NCBI GenBank assembly: GCA_002701555.1
Contig: NZVS01000051.1
Span: 1-15,458, forward strand
Direction of reading: 5' to 3'
Length of the DNA: 15,458 bases
DNA from: Alphaproteobacteria bacterium
GTDB taxonomy: Bacteria; Pseudomonadota; Alphaproteobacteria; Micavibrionales; Micavibrionaceae
Part shown: piece by piece, positions 13,248-15,458 of the stretch
Layout: the number at the start of each line of letters is the position of its first letter
Numbering within the stretch: position 1 is the stretch's first letter
The notes under the pieces: model-generated
What the model was told of the DNA's origin: nothing
Databases searched by the model: none
Seen by the model: the letters and a program-made list of their open reading frames with translations, nothing else
Program-made: the position numbers and the translations under genes

Positions 13248-14033
13248 CTATAATGTATTTTCTAAAAAACTCAGAGTTGCTTCCCAAGATCTCTTATCTG
13301 CTTTCTCATTGTAAGCAGATCCTTTTGCAGGGTCATTACCGGCTTCTTTTTCCGTAAATGAATGTACTGCATTGGCATACTGGCTCAGCATCCAATCAGC
13401 ATCCGCGGCATTCATTTCATTTATAAAGCCATCTACTTCATTTTGTGATACATGCGGATCGTCAGCTCCGTGATGCACCTGTATTGATGACTTTATAACA
13501 TCTTTTTTCATTACGGGCCGCGAGCTGGCAAGATTCCCATGAAAACTAACGGCACCATCAATATCAGCACCGCTTCTAGCCATTTGCAAAGCCATAGATC
13601 CACCGAAGCAGTATCCGATAACTGCCATTTCGTTTTTGGATACATTATCTTGGCTAAGAGCAAAACCACGGGCTGCTGCAAGCCTTCTATCTGCAAGATC
13701 AAGATCATTCTTATATTTGGAAGACTCTTTGGAGGCTTCTTCCATTGTTTCCGGTCGTATATCCTTGCCATACATATCAATGGCAAATGCATTGTAACAT
13801 TTATCGGCAAGCATATCGGCGCGGGACTTTTCATACTCCCCAAGCCCTTTCCATTGGTGAACGATTAAAACGATGGGTGCATTTTTAACTTCACATGTTG
13901 AGGTGGACCAATACCCCTCTAAAGCCGTTTCTCCATCCATATAGGTCACGGTTTTCCCCTGAGCTTGCGCTTCACCCATTCCAAAGACAATAAACAAACC
14001 CGCCATTGCTATTAATAAATTAAAAAATCTCAT
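13248..14033 (-). CDS. Secreted dienelactone-hydrolase-like alpha/beta hydrolase
   Basis: The 261-residue product is an alpha/beta hydrolase of the dienelactone hydrolase type. These enzymes use a Cys-Asp-His triad on ester or lactone substrates; the substrate here cannot be inferred. A signal peptide (residues 1-25, ending GEAQAQ) places it in the periplasm or outside. Landmarks are IVLIVHQWKGLGEYEKSRADMLAD (54-77), with the oxyanion region, and FAIDMYGK (83-90). The nucleophile elbow is GYCFGG (140-145, C142). HHGADDPHVS (187-196) carries the probable acid D192, and NAVHSF (221-226) the histidine H224. A good ribosome binding site (AAAGGAGC) and a perfect TATAAT lie just upstream. A cysteine nucleophile in an exported protein is somewhat notable. 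It converges on microprotein B. Confidence 0.9.
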   Translation of the reverse strand: MRFFNLLIAMAGLFIVFGMGEAQAQGKTVTYMDGETALEGYWSTSTCEVKNAPIVLIVHQWKGLGEYEKSRADMLADKCYNAFAIDMYGKDIRPETMEEASKESSKYKNDLDLADRRLAAARGFALSQDNVSKNEMAVIGYCFGGSMALQMARSGADIDGAVSFHGNLASSRPVMKKDVIKSSIQVHHGADDPHVSQNEVDGFINEMNAADADWMLSQYANAVHSFTEKEAGNDPAKGSAYNEKADKRSWEATLSFLENTL

Positions 14034-14047
14034 TAGATGCTCCTTTT

Positions 14048-14053
14048 ATTATA
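14048..14053 (-). promoter_or_regulatory. -10 element of the DLH-like gene
   Basis: A perfect TATAAT on the minus strand (14053-14048), 14 bases before the ATG and just upstream of the AAAGGAGC ribosome binding site. No good -35 is visible at 16-18 bases. The predicted leader would be short and would begin within the ribosome binding site, so the active start point may be set by another element. Confidence 0.4.
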
Positions 14054-14092
14054 CAATAACTTGCGTTGTTTTTCTTGAGAGACAAGTTAAGA

Positions 14093-14121
14093 TTGGTGAA
14101 TGAGAGAGTTTTTGTTAAGAT
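14093..14121 (+). promoter_or_regulatory. Candidate promoter of the TTG-start membrane protein gene
   Basis: TTGGTG (14093-14098), a 17-base spacer and TAAGAT (14116-14121). The -10 lies inside a short inverted repeat, GTTAAG-N7-CTTAAC (14114-14132), which could be a regulator site. Both elements are moderate matches. Confidence 0.35.
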
Positions 14122-14154
14122 GTAAGCTTAACAACCGTCCAATGTGAGGTAATT

Positions 14155-14775
14155 TTGAATTTTTGGATATTTATTTGGGTGGTATTGGCAGTCATCGTAT
14201 TAGGTGTTTTCTTTTGGTCAATGGAGATATTGTTCCGACAGAAACGTGCCTGGAAGGCCCTTGCCAATAAATATGGTATGCAATATGAGCCAAACGCCCT
14301 TTTACTATCACCGGGTGTAAGTGGACGCATAAAGGGATATCAGGTCGATCTTTTTGCCGAGGAACAACCCGCAGAAGATGTACGCAGACGTCAATTCAGA
14401 ACTGTTATTATGGTGCATATCGAAAACGCTTTTCCGGCGCCCGGTATTGCAGGCACCCCACTCTATAAAGATTTTATCAATAGTATTAACTTGCCAGAAA
14501 TATACACCCCCGAGCATAAAGGGTGGAATGACAAGAATGTCTTGCACACAAGGGACAAAAAAACACTTAAAGAGTTTATGGATTCCACTCCTGAAAGATG
14601 GACAGCTCTTTCAAAACTTTTAAATATTAAAAACACAGATGCTTTTTTTATTTTCGATGAAAAAGAAGCTTATTTCCGCATGGAAACAGCAGAGCCTTTG
14701 GACGATCTGGAGTTTCTTAACAAGAGGATTTTAGGTATTATTGCACAATGTGAAAAGCTCGATCCCGGTAAATAA
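14155..14775 (+). CDS. Membrane-anchored protein of unknown function (TTG start)
   Basis: I do not recognise this 206-residue protein. A TTG at 14155 is preceded by TGAGGT with a four-base gap, a good ribosome binding site, so the TTG start is credible. Residues 3-23 are a hydrophobic anchor (FWIFIWVVLAVIVLGVFF). The basic RQKRAWK directly after it suggests that the remaining 180 residues are cytoplasmic. That part begins LANKYGMQYEPNALLLSPGVSGRIKGYQVDLF, a 'short helix then beta-strands' pattern often seen in uncharacterised single-span proteins, and contains RTVIMVHI and DAFFIFDEKEAYFRME. No catalytic motif is visible. It is divergent from the DLH-like gene, and a terminator follows immediately. 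Confidence 0.82.
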   Translation: MNFWIFIWVVLAVIVLGVFFWSMEILFRQKRAWKALANKYGMQYEPNALLLSPGVSGRIKGYQVDLFAEEQPAEDVRRRQFRTVIMVHIENAFPAPGIAGTPLYKDFINSINLPEIYTPEHKGWNDKNVLHTRDKKTLKEFMDSTPERWTALSKLLNIKNTDAFFIFDEKEAYFRMETAEPLDDLEFLNKRILGIIAQCEKLDPGK

Positions 14776-14776
14776 A

Positions 14777-14801
14777 AAAGCCCCTGAAAATCAGGGGCTT
14801 T
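14777..14801. terminator. Bidirectional terminator between 14775 and the cyclophilin gene
   Basis: AAAGCCCCTGA (14777-14787) and TCAGGGGCTTT (14791-14801) form an 11-base stem with a three-base loop. The T-run is stronger on the minus strand (CTTTTTTATTT), favouring the cyclophilin gene, and weaker on the plus strand (CTTTAAATTTT). Confidence 0.88.
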
Positions 14802-14824
14802 AAATTTTATCTGTCTTTAAAACC

Positions 14825-15454
14825 TTACTCTGTAACAGTCTCAGTTGTGACTGTGGAAGTTGTTGTTTCTGTCGACATATGCGTTTCATTTTCCATTGCA
14901 GGTGCAATAGGGGCCGCAAGCTTCATAGATGTAACCTTGTCAGGCTGTGCAGGTGGCTCACCACGGTTTAATGAATCAACGTTTTCCATTCCCTCAATCA
15001 CTTCACCCCAGACTGTGTACTGGTTGTTCAAAAAGCTACAATCATCAAAACAGATGAAGAACTGTGAATTCGCAGAGTTTGGGTCATTTGTGCGGGCCAT
15101 ACCGACTACGCCTCTACCAAAATTAGTAGGGTTAAATTCAGCATTTAGGTCAGGAAGATCCGATCCACCAGTACCTGTTCCGGTTGGATCACCAGTTTGG
15201 GCCATAAAACCATCAATAACACGGTGAAAAACCACGCCATCATAAAACCCTTGTGATGTAAGAGTTTTAATACGCTCAACATGACCTGGGGCAACATCAG
15301 GCATCATGCGAATAACCACAGGGCCTTTCGTTGTTTCCATCATCAGGATATTTTCAGGGTTTGGATATTTGCTATCTACCGCAACCTGGGCAGAAGAAGG
15401 TGTGGATGTCATAATAAATATACTCCATAGGGCTAAAAATAATAAACGGCTCAT
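14825..15454 (-). CDS. Secreted cyclophilin-type peptidyl-prolyl cis-trans isomerase
   Basis: Cyclophilins interconvert cis and trans proline bonds during folding. The 209-residue product starts with a signal peptide (residues 1-22, ending TPSSA), so it should act in the periplasm like PpiA. The cyclophilin domain spans about 35-180. GFYDGVVFHRVIDGFMAQTGDPTGTGTGG contains the active-site F76-H77-R78 and Q86. GRGVVGMAR (113-121), NSANSQFFICF (127-136) and YTVWGEVIEGMENVD (146-160) complete the pocket, with Trp in the WGEV position. Residues 188-209 are an unusual Thr/Glu/Ser-rich tail without predicted fold. Only four bases remain upstream in the window, so ribosome binding site and promoter cannot be judged. 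Confidence 0.95.
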   Translation of the reverse strand: MSRLLFLALWSIFIMTSTPSSAQVAVDSKYPNPENILMMETTKGPVVIRMMPDVAPGHVERIKTLTSQGFYDGVVFHRVIDGFMAQTGDPTGTGTGGSDLPDLNAEFNPTNFGRGVVGMARTNDPNSANSQFFICFDDCSFLNNQYTVWGEVIEGMENVDSLNRGEPPAQPDKVTSMKLAAPIAPAMENETHMSTETTTSTVTTETVTE

Positions 15455-15458
15455 AAAA

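Overview
The window reads as an ordinary chromosomal segment of a moderately AT-rich alphaproteobacterium. The grounds are gene order and protein type: rph divergent from hrcA-grpE, an alphaproteobacterial-type DnaK/DnaJ pair, an RpoH promoter with a CYTATNT-like -10, a Thr/Ser-rich bactofilin, and a secreted cyclophilin with a 'YTVWG' box. I cannot name the genus. No insertion sequence, prophage, tRNA, rRNA or CRISPR array was seen.

Layout. 1-211 (-) is the 5' part of rph. 321-5243 (+) is a heat-shock block, hrcA-grpE-[secreted zinc metallopeptidase]-dnaK, followed after a hairpin terminator by dnaJ (5312-6469, +). Next is a DNA-repair block: ogt (6470-7033, -) divergent from nth (7102-7734, +), and further on uvrC (9488-11362, -). 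Between nth and uvrC lies a two-gene unit (-), bactofilin (8483-9367) then an unrecognised single-pass membrane protein (7729-8454). From 11.4 kb on the content is more accessory-like: a pentapeptide-repeat protein (11495-12046, +), a 323-base gap with inverted repeats, a short MarR-type regulator (12370-12738, +), two tandem paralogous single-span microproteins of 55 and 58 residues (12830-12997 and 13020-13196, +), a secreted dienelactone-hydrolase-like protein (13248-14033, -), a membrane-anchored protein of unknown function starting with TTG (14155-14775, +) and a secreted cyclophilin (14825-15454, -).

How the genes work together. HrcA is the classical repressor of chaperone genes, although I found no CIRCE operator here. 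GrpE, DnaK and DnaJ form the Hsp70 machine, and dnaK has a convincing RpoH-type promoter of its own. Ogt, Nth and UvrC represent direct reversal, base excision and nucleotide excision repair. Bactofilin and its membrane neighbour probably act at the envelope. Three products carry evident export signals (the peptidase, the DLH-like protein and the cyclophilin).

Most notable. (1) Four genes (hrcA, the peptidase, ogt, nth) have sigma70-like promoters whose -10 ends only 7-9 bases before the start codon, with no Shine-Dalgarno, so they look leaderless or nearly so. (2) In both the rph/hrcA and ogt/nth gaps the two divergent promoters appear to share one overlapping -35 site. (3) A tandem duplicated microprotein pair is easily missed by gene callers. 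(4) A secreted HExxH peptidase sits inside the chaperone cluster.
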